Origin: Candidatus Dadabacteria bacterium
GTDB lineage: Bacteria > J088
Direction of reading: 5' to 3'
DNA length: 20,492 bases
NCBI GenBank assembly: GCA_003695505.1
Contig: RFIY01000052.1
Location: forward strand, 1-20,492
In this document: one piece after another, positions 7,425 through 14,476 of the stretch
Position numbering within the stretch: the stretch's first letter is position 1
Layout: every line of letters starts with the position of its first letter
Position numbers and translations under genes: made by a program
The notes under the pieces: generated by a model
Database searches by the model: none
Told to the model about the DNA's origin: nothing
Seen by the model: only the letters and a program-made list of their open reading frames with translations

Positions 7425-9683
7425 TCAGAGATCGCTACAACACCGGAAACCGATTTCGGCATCTTTGGTTCCGGCCGGCGCCGTATAACGGTACGCGCAG
7501 CGCGCGGCATAATCAGGCCGTTTGAACGACCCCCCCTTTGCAATCATCAGGGTGCGATTCTGCTCAAACGGCGTCGAAGTCCACTCTAGCACGTTTCCAC
7601 TCATGTCGTACACTCCGTACGGGCTTGCGCAGCCCTCGAACGCACCAACCGGTGCAAGCGCACGATCTTCACCCGTTGCGGTCTCGGTGTTACAAACGTT
7701 CGGATCCCAGACCTTCCCGTATGGATAGGGATCATTCTTGGGTCCTTTGCAAGCCCGCTCCCACTCCAGTTCCGTACACAGTCGCTTGCCCGCCTTCTCG
7801 CACAGCGCGCGCGCCTGCGCAAGTGATACGCTGGTCTTTGGGCGCGCACCCTTACGATTCGGGTACTCGTAGCGGTCGATGCAATAACGGCCCGTCTTCA
7901 TTTTTTCCAGGCCGCGCTCGGTCGGGTCGCGCAAGAGGTCGTCGCTCGGACTCCCGGCAAAGAATGCGCCCGCCGGGATATCGACCATGCCGTCCGGACA
8001 AGATTTCTTGACCTGCTTCTTCGGAGCCGCGGCCGCTGCCTTTTTGGGCGGAGCCGCTGACGCTTTTTTCGCGGCGGCTTCGGCGGAAGCTTTTCTGGCC
8101 TCGGCTTCGGCTTCCAGTTGCGCTTCTCGTTCGGTAGCCAGCAGGCGAAATTCTGTCGTCGCGAGGCGAGCAAGCTCGAGCGCCGTGTCATATTCGGCCT
8201 GGTGTGCAGCCTTGCGTGCATCCCCAAGCAGGCCGTCCGCGTCAGTAAATCTTTTCTCTTTAACGACTTCTGGCCACAACTTCACCAGGTCTGCGCGGGA
8301 CTGCTCGGCATCGGTAATCGCCTGTGCAACGATCCCCCTGAGCTTGCGTGTGGCTGCGGATTCCACCGGTTCAGACGCGGCCTTCGCCGCTGAAGATTTC
8401 GCTGCCACTGATGCCGTGTCCGTCGCCGACCTCCGCCCCTGAAACCACCAGACCCCTGCCCCCACAATGCCTGCCAGCACAACAACGAGCACCGCGACCA
8501 GAGGCCCTCGTCCCGGGGATGTCTGCGCGATCGCAGGCGTTGGCTCGAGAATGTCCGTCGACTCGCCCGGCTCTTCAACAGCCGCCTGCACCTCGTGGCT
8601 TTCTGCAATCGCCGAAGACGGCAAATCGTCCGGCACATCTTCATCGACGAACAGATGGGCGACATGATCCTCCGCGGCCGATGTATCATCGGGCGAAGAC
8701 CCTGCGGGAGGCTCGGACGTCGCCTGCTGGTCGGCTTGACTCTGTTTGCGCGCCTCGGCCAGCGTACGCTCTGCCTCTTCGGCCGCTTCAGCTTCAACAA
8801 CCGCCTCGAGAATCCGAATCTTTTCTTCATCTCCGAGGGCGCGTGCGTAGTTGAGCAGAAAGGTGTTCGTTGTCGGATAGCGACGCTCCGGAGCATCCGC
8901 CATACCGCGTTGAATAACGGCAGCGATTGCCTCCGGGATCTCAGGGCGTAGCTCCTGGAGCCCCTGCCCTTCCATCGTCGGCGGCTCACCACTGAGCAGC
9001 TCGTACGCAATCGCAGCAAGACCGAACACATCGGCTTCGCGCCCGGCACTCTCAGGATCGCTGAGCAATTCCGGCGCACAATATGGTGCCGCGTCGGTCC
9101 GCTTGATCAGTACCCGGGCAAACACTTCCGGGGGGAGAATGTCCATCAGCCCATCGTCGGTCAGACAGATCTTCTCCGGCAGCAGAAAGACGTTTTCGGG
9201 ACGCAGATTTCCGTGGAAGCCGTCGCGGTGGAGCCAGGACAGGACGCGGCCAATTCCCTCCAGAATCGGATCCGCCTCTTCCGGCGAGAACGGCGCGCCT
9301 TCTCCACGTCGGGCGTCGATGACCTGACGCAGCGACAGCCCCTCCAGAAACTCAATGGCGACCCAGGGGGTGCCTTCGTGAATCCCGACACCAAAGATGC
9401 GGGCAACCCCTTCGTGAGACCACTTGAGCCGTGCCTTGTAGTGTTCGAGAAAGCGGCGAACCAGCGTTTTACGGCTTGCAAAGCGTTCCGCAAACAGCTT
9501 GATGATGACGGGCCGGTTCCCAACCGTGTCGTACCCCCGCCACGCGGCACCCAGCGTGCCCTCTCCAAGCGGCTCGCGCAGCTCAAATCGGGCATCGAGT
9601 GTATCGCCCGGACCTGGACCGCTCACGGCTGTCGGCCGGTTGCCTTGCGCGGTGACCGACGCGTCACTCCGATCGCCAGCCAC
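7425..9683 (-). CDS. Membrane Ser/Thr kinase-like protein fused to a FGE-sulfatase (formylglycine-generating-enzyme fold) domain; probable pseudokinase
   Basis: A 752-residue fusion. Residues about 33-285 are a protein kinase fold: glycine loop LGEGTLG (39-45), ATP lysine K62, PYCAPE (200-205) and DVFGLAAIAYELLSG. The catalytic loop reads HGNLRPEN (157-164), with Asn159 where HRD has its catalytic Asp, and DFG is DDG (176-178), so activity is doubtful. An acidic linker leads to one membrane helix at 393-414, then a charged, Ala/Lys-rich, probably helical stretch (450-560), then a FGE/SUMF domain (562-752) with IPAGAF, RLCTELEWERACKG, GVYDMSGNVLEW, AKGGSF and GFRCC. The FGE half has ten cysteines, against two in the first 561 residues, which fits an oxidising periplasm and a kinase-in topology. 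The cysteine pair needed for formylglycine synthesis seems absent after GGSF. The start is a GTG directly after an in-frame stop; GTG at 9626 is the alternative. Confidence 0.88.
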   Translation of the reverse strand: MAGDRSDASVTAQGNRPTAVSGPGPGDTLDARFELREPLGEGTLGAAWRGYDTVGNRPVIIKLFAERFASRKTLVRRFLEHYKARLKWSHEGVARIFGVGIHEGTPWVAIEFLEGLSLRQVIDARRGEGAPFSPEEADPILEGIGRVLSWLHRDGFHGNLRPENVFLLPEKICLTDDGLMDILPPEVFARVLIKRTDAAPYCAPELLSDPESAGREADVFGLAAIAYELLSGEPPTMEGQGLQELRPEIPEAIAAVIQRGMADAPERRYPTTNTFLLNYARALGDEEKIRILEAVVEAEAAEEAERTLAEARKQSQADQQATSEPPAGSSPDDTSAAEDHVAHLFVDEDVPDDLPSSAIAESHEVQAAVEEPGESTDILEPTPAIAQTSPGRGPLVAVLVVVLAGIVGAGVWWFQGRRSATDTASVAAKSSAAKAASEPVESAATRKLRGIVAQAITDAEQSRADLVKLWPEVVKEKRFTDADGLLGDARKAAHQAEYDTALELARLATTEFRLLATEREAQLEAEAEARKASAEAAAKKASAAPPKKAAAAAPKKQVKKSCPDGMVDIPAGAFFAGSPSDDLLRDPTERGLEKMKTGRYCIDRYEYPNRKGARPKTSVSLAQARALCEKAGKRLCTELEWERACKGPKNDPYPYGKVWDPNVCNTETATGEDRALAPVGAFEGCASPYGVYDMSGNVLEWTSTPFEQNRTLMIAKGGSFKRPDYAARCAYRYTAPAGTKDAEIGFRCCSDL

Positions 9684-9767
9684 TCAGATGCTGTAGTTGA
9701 TCCATTCATTGCTGTCTGCCGTATATCCCGTCCTGTTGGCCTTCGGGCCGCAATGCGTCGCGAAAAC

Positions 9768-9796
9768 ATAGTAGCGAGGCCGCACTGTTACAGCAA
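9768..9796 (-). promoter_or_regulatory. Candidate sigma70 promoter for the kinase-FGE / receptor / binding-protein cassette
   Basis: On the minus strand, TTGCTG (9791-9796) and TACTAT (9768-9773) are separated by exactly 17 bases in the gap between tilS and the kinase-FGE gene. The predicted start near 9760 gives a leader of about 77 bases with a small GGCC-CGAA-GGCC hairpin. Found by eye only. Confidence 0.5.
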
Positions 9797-9820
9797 ACAG
9801 GGTTTTGGGCGAACGCTGTT

Positions 9821-11056
9821 TCAATCTATTTCTGGAACGACATACGGCTGCCAGCGCCACGAAGCGCCCGCGAAGCGACCGGCCACCGGCTCCGCGGCGC
9901 CCTGCAATCTGATCATTGGCAGCTCGCGTTCGCGGGAGCCGACAAGTACCGGCCAGACCCGCCGCAATGGCGCGGCGATTCCGTCGGGAAGCAGCGAACC
10001 GACCGCTCCGGGCGGCAGCTCCCCCGCCGTCAATATCCTGACAGCGCCAGCCGCCCCGTCCGTGCCCACCTCCAGGCGGCCGATGCCCGGCCAATCACGC
10101 ACGATCTTCCCCGACCCGATATTGCGCGAGGGGCGAGGCACCTGGACGGCAACATCTGCCCCGACCAGAACGGTGCGATTGCCTGTAAGCTCGACACATC
10201 GCAGGCGGGATCGATCCGGACGAATCAGCGCGTCCCGAAGCGCCTCGATGCGCTCCACACCCTGACCAGGCCCTGTCCAGAACCGCAGCAGACGCCGCTG
10301 CAAAACCGGATCGATGTCGCGAAACCGGTCGAGAGCGAACACGCCAAACGGGGTCCACCGCGCAGCGTCAAGGGCCAGTTTGTCGAGCAACCGGTCTTCA
10401 TCCTGCAACGTCTGCACCCGCAGCGTTTCGGCGCCACTCAGCGGCCGTCCGACCGATGGCAGAACGAGGTGCCGCAACCGGCTACGCAACTGGGTAAAGT
10501 CGACGTTGGTGCGCTCGTCGATCCACGCGCATCCACGACTGCGGAGCCAGGTTCTGAGCACATCCCGCCGCACACCAAGCAGGGGGCGCCAGAACATCCC
10601 GACGTGCGGCCGCATCCCGGCGATCCCACGCAAACCAGCACCCCGCAGAACCGCAAGAAGCCGGGTTTCGTACTGATCGTCGAGCGTGTGCGCCAGAGCT
10701 ACCGTCTGCGCGCCAAGCTGCGCCGCAAGCGAACGCAGGGCGGCATACCGCGCTGCCCGCAATGTCGCGGCATCTCCGTCGATCTCTGTCTCGAGCGCCT
10801 GGCTGGCAAAACGGATACCCAGCTCGGCCGCGAGCCGCTCCGTAAAACGGGCTTCCCGCCGGGACTCCGGACGCCTCCGGTGATCGACATGAACCACACG
10901 AAGAAGATCCGAACCCCACCCTGCCGCACGCAGCAGATGAAGCAGGCCAACGGAATCGCCGCCGCCACTCACGGCAACAGCCACAGGGCAGCGAGTCTCC
11001 GCGCGTGCTGCCGCGAGCTGCTCGATCAGCAGGTCAATGACACGATCGTTGTTCAT
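9821..11056 (-). CDS. tilS: tRNA(Ile)-lysidine synthase
   Basis: Modifies C34 of the CAU-anticodon tRNA(Ile2) to lysidine so that it reads AUA codons; an essential ATP-dependent cytoplasmic enzyme. About 411 residues from the ATG at 11056. The PP-loop ATPase motif SGGGDS is at 30-35, VDH at 57-59, RAARYAALRSLA near 100-111, and HTLDDQYETRLLAVLRGAGLRGIAGM from 123, matching the TilS pattern HxxDDQxETxLxRLxRG. The C-terminal half fits the substrate-binding and TilS-C regions only loosely. The reading frame continues upstream to 11209, but that would run into the tRNA gene and adds an unrelated sequence, so MNNDRVIDLL is the likely N-terminus. The Shine-Dalgarno match (CAGG) is weak. The CAU tRNA gene lies 123 bases upstream on the same strand. 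Confidence 0.92.
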   Translation of the reverse strand: MNNDRVIDLLIEQLAAARAETRCPVAVAVSGGGDSVGLLHLLRAAGWGSDLLRVVHVDHRRRPESRREARFTERLAAELGIRFASQALETEIDGDAATLRAARYAALRSLAAQLGAQTVALAHTLDDQYETRLLAVLRGAGLRGIAGMRPHVGMFWRPLLGVRRDVLRTWLRSRGCAWIDERTNVDFTQLRSRLRHLVLPSVGRPLSGAETLRVQTLQDEDRLLDKLALDAARWTPFGVFALDRFRDIDPVLQRRLLRFWTGPGQGVERIEALRDALIRPDRSRLRCVELTGNRTVLVGADVAVQVPRPSRNIGSGKIVRDWPGIGRLEVGTDGAAGAVRILTAGELPPGAVGSLLPDGIAAPLRRVWPVLVGSRERELPMIRLQGAAEPVAGRFAGASWRWQPYVVPEID

Positions 11057-11179
11057 GCGCCTGGCAGGCCGTCGTCTGGCAAATCTGATGTCGCTCCGTG
11101 AACCAGTGTCGCATCGAATCGCGGTTCGACACAACCCGGTCAGGAGATGGCAAATGAATCGCTGGGGCGGGAAATAGTT

Positions 11180-11253
11180 TGGCGGTGCCGTGACTCGAAC
11201 ACGGGACACGGGGCTTATGAGACCCCTGCTCTAACCTCCTGAGCTACACCGCC
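11180..11253 (-). tRNA. tRNA with CAU anticodon (elongator tRNA-Met, or tRNA-Ile2)
   Basis: Read on the minus strand, 74 bases fold as a standard cloverleaf: acceptor GGCGGTG/CACCGCC with seven pairs, D stem GCTC/GAGC, anticodon stem GGGGT/GCCCC with loop CTCATAA (anticodon CAT), a five-base variable loop, T stem CCGTG/CACGG with loop TTCGAGT, and discriminator A. The CCA end is not encoded (AAC follows), so it would be added by the CCA-adding enzyme. The missing initiator features (no 1-72 mismatch, no three G-C pair run in the anticodon stem) exclude tRNA-fMet. Elongator Met is more common for a GGCGG acceptor, but the anticodon loop also fits Ile2, the substrate of the adjacent tilS. Confidence 0.95.
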
Positions 11254-11383
11254 GAACGATGGATTTGTCTGGATTGCGCCTGCCCGAGAACTCGGGGCCA
11301 TGGCGCGCGACGAACGGGGCTGCCGCTCGAAGACTCCATGGTGCCTGATCCGCGCGGTTTGCGCAATCGGACAGGCCATCGGT

Positions 11384-12217
11384 TCACATGGCCTGACAGG
11401 TTGGGCAATAGTGCGTACCCCGTCCGGAAACGACGATACGTTGAATGGGCTGCCCACAAACCCGGCAATTCAGCCCGGCACGGCGATAAACGTTCAGATA
11501 TCGGCGAAATACGCCTGGGTTCCCGTTGAGGTCGAGGTAATCCGAGGTCGTCGTGCCGCGGCGCGCAATCGCCTCTTTCATCACCTGAACCGCGGCCGAA
11601 AACAGTGCGCCGCGCTGGGCGTAATCGAGCACGTCGGCGGCCGTCTCCGGGTGTAATCGCGTCCGAAACAGGGCTTCATCTGCATATATATTGCCGACGC
11701 CACAGGCTACCTGCTGATCGAGCAAAACGGTCTTGATCGCACGTCCGCCCGCGGCATGAACAAGGAACCACTGCCGCGCAGCCGCCTGATCCAGCAGTGG
11801 GTCCGGCGCCAGCCCTCGTTCGTCGAACCACGCGTCTGCGTCCTGGACGAGATCCAATGTTCCGAATCGCCGCGTATCAAAAAAGATCCACTCGCCACGA
11901 TCCGTAGCCAGTCGAAAACGGAATTGTTGCCGTCGCCGAACCGCCTCCGCGCCGACGGGCAATGCCGCATGTCCGGCAGGCAGAATGCGTCCGGTCATGC
12001 GCAGGTGGATGACGAGTTGCGTGGCCCCGACATCCAGAACAAGGTACTTGCCGCGCCGTCGCACGGCCCGCAGGCTTCGCCCCGCGATGGTCGCGGGATC
12101 CACCTGCCGTTCACGCAGCACGGAGGGATCCGCGATCCTCAGTTCACGAAATTCCGCGCCCTGCAGACACTCTTCCAGATCACGCCGTATGGTCTCGACT
12201 TCCGGCAGCTCCGGCAT
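11384..12217 (-). CDS. mutM: Formamidopyrimidine-DNA glycosylase
   Basis: Removes 8-oxoguanine and formamidopyrimidines from DNA and cuts the abasic site (base excision repair). The 277 residues begin MPELPEVET; after methionine removal Pro1 is the Schiff-base nucleophile and Glu2 the acid. K57 lies in RRGKYLV, the damage-recognition region is FFDTRRFG (112-119), the helix-two-turn-helix part includes GVGNIYADE (173-181), and a zinc finger with C251, C254, C271 and C274 closes the protein. The ATG at 12217 is preceded by GGAGAAG at a proper distance, and only this start places Pro at position two; an ATG 15 bases upstream is open but would mask the catalytic Pro. All key residues are present. 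It is transcribed away from the receiver-domain gene and lies upstream of the tRNA gene and tilS. Confidence 0.97.
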   Translation of the reverse strand: MPELPEVETIRRDLEECLQGAEFRELRIADPSVLRERQVDPATIAGRSLRAVRRRGKYLVLDVGATQLVIHLRMTGRILPAGHAALPVGAEAVRRRQQFRFRLATDRGEWIFFDTRRFGTLDLVQDADAWFDERGLAPDPLLDQAAARQWFLVHAAGGRAIKTVLLDQQVACGVGNIYADEALFRTRLHPETAADVLDYAQRGALFSAAVQVMKEAIARRGTTTSDYLDLNGNPGVFRRYLNVYRRAGLNCRVCGQPIQRIVVSGRGTHYCPTCQAM

Positions 12218-12253
12218 GCGCTTCTTCTCCATTCAGATCAACGCACGAAACAG

Positions 12254-12282
12254 CGGTTGACAGCTCGCCTGACGGTTGACAG
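12254..12282. repeat. Direct repeat CGGTTGACAG (two copies)
   Basis: The ten-base sequence cggttgacag occurs at 12254-12263 and again at 12273-12282, 19 bases apart. The second copy contains the -35 element of the promoter below. The pair could be a regulator site, a doubled -35 element, or chance. Confidence 0.5.
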
Positions 12283-12304
12283 TACGGCACGGTTCCGCTA
12301 GACT
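12276..12304 (+). promoter_or_regulatory. Strong sigma70 promoter for the receiver-domain gene
   Basis: TTGACA (12276-12281), a perfect -35, is followed after 17 bases by TAGACT (12299-12304). The start point would be near 12311, giving a leader of about 105 bases before the ATG at 12416. It is the best promoter match I see in the window. Confidence 0.65.
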
Positions 12305-12415
12305 CACCGATGGTACAAGCTGCTTTCCTGCGAGTCAGTTAGCGGTATGGTAGCAGAGCCGGATGTTGTTCCCGAAACCAGACCTTGACCACCGGATGCG
12401 GAGATCTCAGTAATC

Positions 12416-14290
12416 ATGGGCCAGAAGATTCTCGTCGCCGACGACAGCATCACCATTCAAAAAGTGATCGGCCTCACGTTCGCCAGTGAGGATTACGAAC
12501 TGGAAATGGCCGACAATGGCGATGAGGCACTCGAGAAAGCCCAGGCTGCACCACCCGACCTGATCATCGCAGACACGAACATGCCGGGGCTGAGCGGCTA
12601 TGAACTGTGCGAGCGCCTGCGCGCGATCCCGGAGCTGGCCGGCATACCGTTGATTCTTCTCACCGGTACCTATGAAGTTTACGACGAAGAACGCGCGAAA
12701 CAGGTTGGCGCCAGTGATCATCTGACCAAGCCATTCGAAAGCGCGGCATTGATCGAAAAGGTGCGGCAACTGCTGAGTGCCGCCGCAGCCGCGCCAGCCC
12801 AGGTCGAGGATCAGGCTCCGGCCGAAGTGGAACCGGTCGAAGCCGAACCCATCGACGCGGAACTCGTAGAAGCCGAACCCGAAGTGGACACAACTTTTTC
12901 CGGAAATACGCCGGAAGAGACGCCAACCGACCTGACCGGCGACGACCTCGAGCCGATCGAAGACCTCGACATCGAACCTGCAGATACGGTTGAGACGCTC
13001 GATCACATAGAAGACGCCGAGGCCATCGAGGACTTTGGCGATCTGGAACCGATCGAACCAGAAGCCGAAACCGAAACAATCTCGGATGTCAGCTCCGCTG
13101 ACGAAGGCGGACTTTCAGGCGATGCGGCGGGCGAAGCGCCGACCGCGTCAGGCGTCGAAGCGGGAACCGCTGACTGGGATCTGGAAGGGTTTGATGCCCA
13201 TCCCGCAACATCGGGCGAAGAAATGCCCGAGACTTCGGAGACGACTGAATCCGCCTCCGAGCTTCCGGAAGAACAAGCAACGCTGGAATCCAGCGAGGAG
13301 GCGTCGTTTGAAGACTTCGGTGAGCTGGAGCCGGCAGAAGAGCTCGAAGCGACCGAAGCCATGGACGAATCGGCAGGGGAGGCATCAACGGCAGGGCCTG
13401 CCGAAGCCCCTGCGGCCGAGCTCGACTTTTCGGATGTCGCAATCGACGATACCACCGAGGAAGTCAGTGAAATCGAAGTTGAACAGGCAGATGAAATGAT
13501 CGAAGAGGCCGCTTCTGAAGAGTCGGCCGCCGAGGAAACAGGCAGCGACCCATTTTCGGCATTCGCGGCCATGGAAGAAGCTTCCTCCGAGCCGTCCCCG
13601 GCGGAGCCGACGACGTCGGCCGGCGGTGATCCGTTCGCCGAATTCGCTGCGATGGAAGCCAACGCTACCGAGGCAGAAGAAACCGCTCCGGAAGCTGAGG
13701 AGCCGGCCGCCTCGCCTGCGGCATCGGAAGGGGACCCGTTTGCGGAGTTTGCTGCGATGGAGGCATCACACGAGGCGGAAGAAGCGGTGTCCGAAGAAAC
13801 GGGCGGCGACGCAGGCGATGCATTTGCGGAGTTTGCGCAAATGGAAGAGGCTGCCGGCAACGAAACTGGCGTGGCGGCAACGGAAATCGAAACAGCCGGC
13901 GCAGACGAAGAGCTTGTCGTCGAAGCGCCTGACGCCGACGAGCCGGTGCCCGCGGAGGAGACAGAACCACTGGACGTCGCCATGGATGCCTCGCCCGGAG
14001 AACTCGCAGGTGAAGATGCCGCCAGCCATCTGGAAACCACGCTGGAACTCACCGAAGAGCCATCACTGCCTGTCGAAGAAACGGGCGCGGCGGAATCGGC
14101 AACAATGTCGCCTGGCGACGGTTCGATTCCACGCGACGTGATCGACGCTCAGATCCGGGCAGCCGTTCAGGAAGCGGTGACCCGCGCGCTCGATACCCAG
14201 GCCCGAGAACAAATCGAGGCCGCAGTCGAGCAAATCGTGCGTGAATCGTTGACCCGCGCGCTTGACCAGTTGCGCGGCAAGCTCGACTGA
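12416..14290 (+). CDS. Receiver-domain protein with long acidic repeat region
   Basis: 624 residues. Residues 1-121 are a complete CheY-like receiver: acidic pocket D9/D10, phosphorylation site D53 in IIADTNMPGLSG, T83 and K105 in TKPF. The opening MGQKILVADDSITIQKV matches a receiver type I associate with large adaptor-like proteins, notably in deltaproteobacteria. Residues 122-565 are low complexity, rich in Glu, Ala, Asp, Thr and Pro, very acidic and likely disordered. They hold four copies of a DPFAEFAAME-like motif (378-387, 405-414, 440-449, 468-477) and looser LEPIE / FGELEP motifs. Residues 570-624 look like one or two amphipathic helices (IPRDVIDAQIRAAVQEAV ... LTRALDQLRGKL). There is no DNA-binding or enzymatic output domain, so it probably acts by protein contacts. 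No kinase gene is adjacent. The function is unknown; a polarity, motility or scaffold role is possible. Confidence 0.88.
   Translation: MGQKILVADDSITIQKVIGLTFASEDYELEMADNGDEALEKAQAAPPDLIIADTNMPGLSGYELCERLRAIPELAGIPLILLTGTYEVYDEERAKQVGASDHLTKPFESAALIEKVRQLLSAAAAAPAQVEDQAPAEVEPVEAEPIDAELVEAEPEVDTTFSGNTPEETPTDLTGDDLEPIEDLDIEPADTVETLDHIEDAEAIEDFGDLEPIEPEAETETISDVSSADEGGLSGDAAGEAPTASGVEAGTADWDLEGFDAHPATSGEEMPETSETTESASELPEEQATLESSEEASFEDFGELEPAEELEATEAMDESAGEASTAGPAEAPAAELDFSDVAIDDTTEEVSEIEVEQADEMIEEAASEESAAEETGSDPFSAFAAMEEASSEPSPAEPTTSAGGDPFAEFAAMEANATEAEETAPEAEEPAASPAASEGDPFAEFAAMEASHEAEEAVSEETGGDAGDAFAEFAQMEEAAGNETGVAATEIETAGADEELVVEAPDADEPVPAEETEPLDVAMDASPGELAGEDAASHLETTLELTEEPSLPVEETGAAESATMSPGDGSIPRDVIDAQIRAAVQEAVTRALDTQAREQIEAAVEQIVRESLTRALDQLRGKLD
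13547..13846 (+). repeat. Four in-frame copies encoding a DPFAEFAAME-like motif
   Basis: Within the receiver-domain gene, residues 378-387, 405-414, 440-449 and 468-477 read DPFSAFAAME, DPFAEFAAME, DPFAEFAAME and DAFAEFAQME. The spacing is 27, 35 and 28 residues, with acidic linkers between. The two Phe and the Met stand out in an otherwise acidic, poorly hydrophobic region, which suggests repeated short docking motifs. Confidence 0.85.
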
Positions 14291-14295
14291 ACAGC

Positions 14296-14332
14296 GCGAG
14301 TCGACGACTCGCCTGGCGGCAGCCGCTGCCGC
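14296..14332 (+). terminator. Tandem hairpins after the receiver-domain gene
   Basis: Two adjacent inverted repeats start six bases after the stop codon: gcgagtcg-a-cgactcgc (14296-14312) and gcggcag-ccg-ctgccgc (14316-14332). No T run follows, so this is not a classic intrinsic terminator; it could protect the 3' end or help Rho-dependent termination. Confidence 0.35.
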
Positions 14333-14373
14333 GCCACCGATCACGGGCAAGCGAAAAACCGCACGATACGGGC

Positions 14374-14382
14374 TGCTAAAAT
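14374..14382 (+). promoter_or_regulatory. Candidate extended -10 promoter for valS
   Basis: TGCTAAAAT combines an extended -10 TGn with a TAAAAT hexamer, about 95 bases before valS; no good -35 is seen. The leader would contain an inverted repeat, gtctgc (14395-14400) with gcagac (14415-14420). The rest of the 14291-14476 gap holds nothing else I recognise. Confidence 0.35.
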
Positions 14383-14476
14383 GTCAGTTTGACGGTCTGC
14401 CTCGCCACTGCGACGCAGACGGACAGGCCTCCCCATAGAAGTTTATGAATATCTTGCCAGGGAACCTCGATCCATC

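Noticed and set aside
11113-11128. Inverted repeat tcgaa-ccgcga-ttcga between the tRNA and tilS
   Set aside because: It is a short stem without a T tract or a link to a known element; likely chance.
11057-11209. Upstream extension of tilS to 11209
   Set aside because: It would run into the tRNA gene and adds about 51 residues unlike TilS; the ATG at 11056 gives the normal N-terminus.
11282-11298. Palindrome cccgagaactcgggg between mutM and the tRNA as a terminator
   Set aside because: No T run follows on either strand; it could be a protein site, but nothing else supports that.
13003-14052. Ser/Ala-rich 349-residue reading frame on the minus strand
   Set aside because: It is the antisense image of the Glu/Ala-rich region of the receiver protein and resembles no family.
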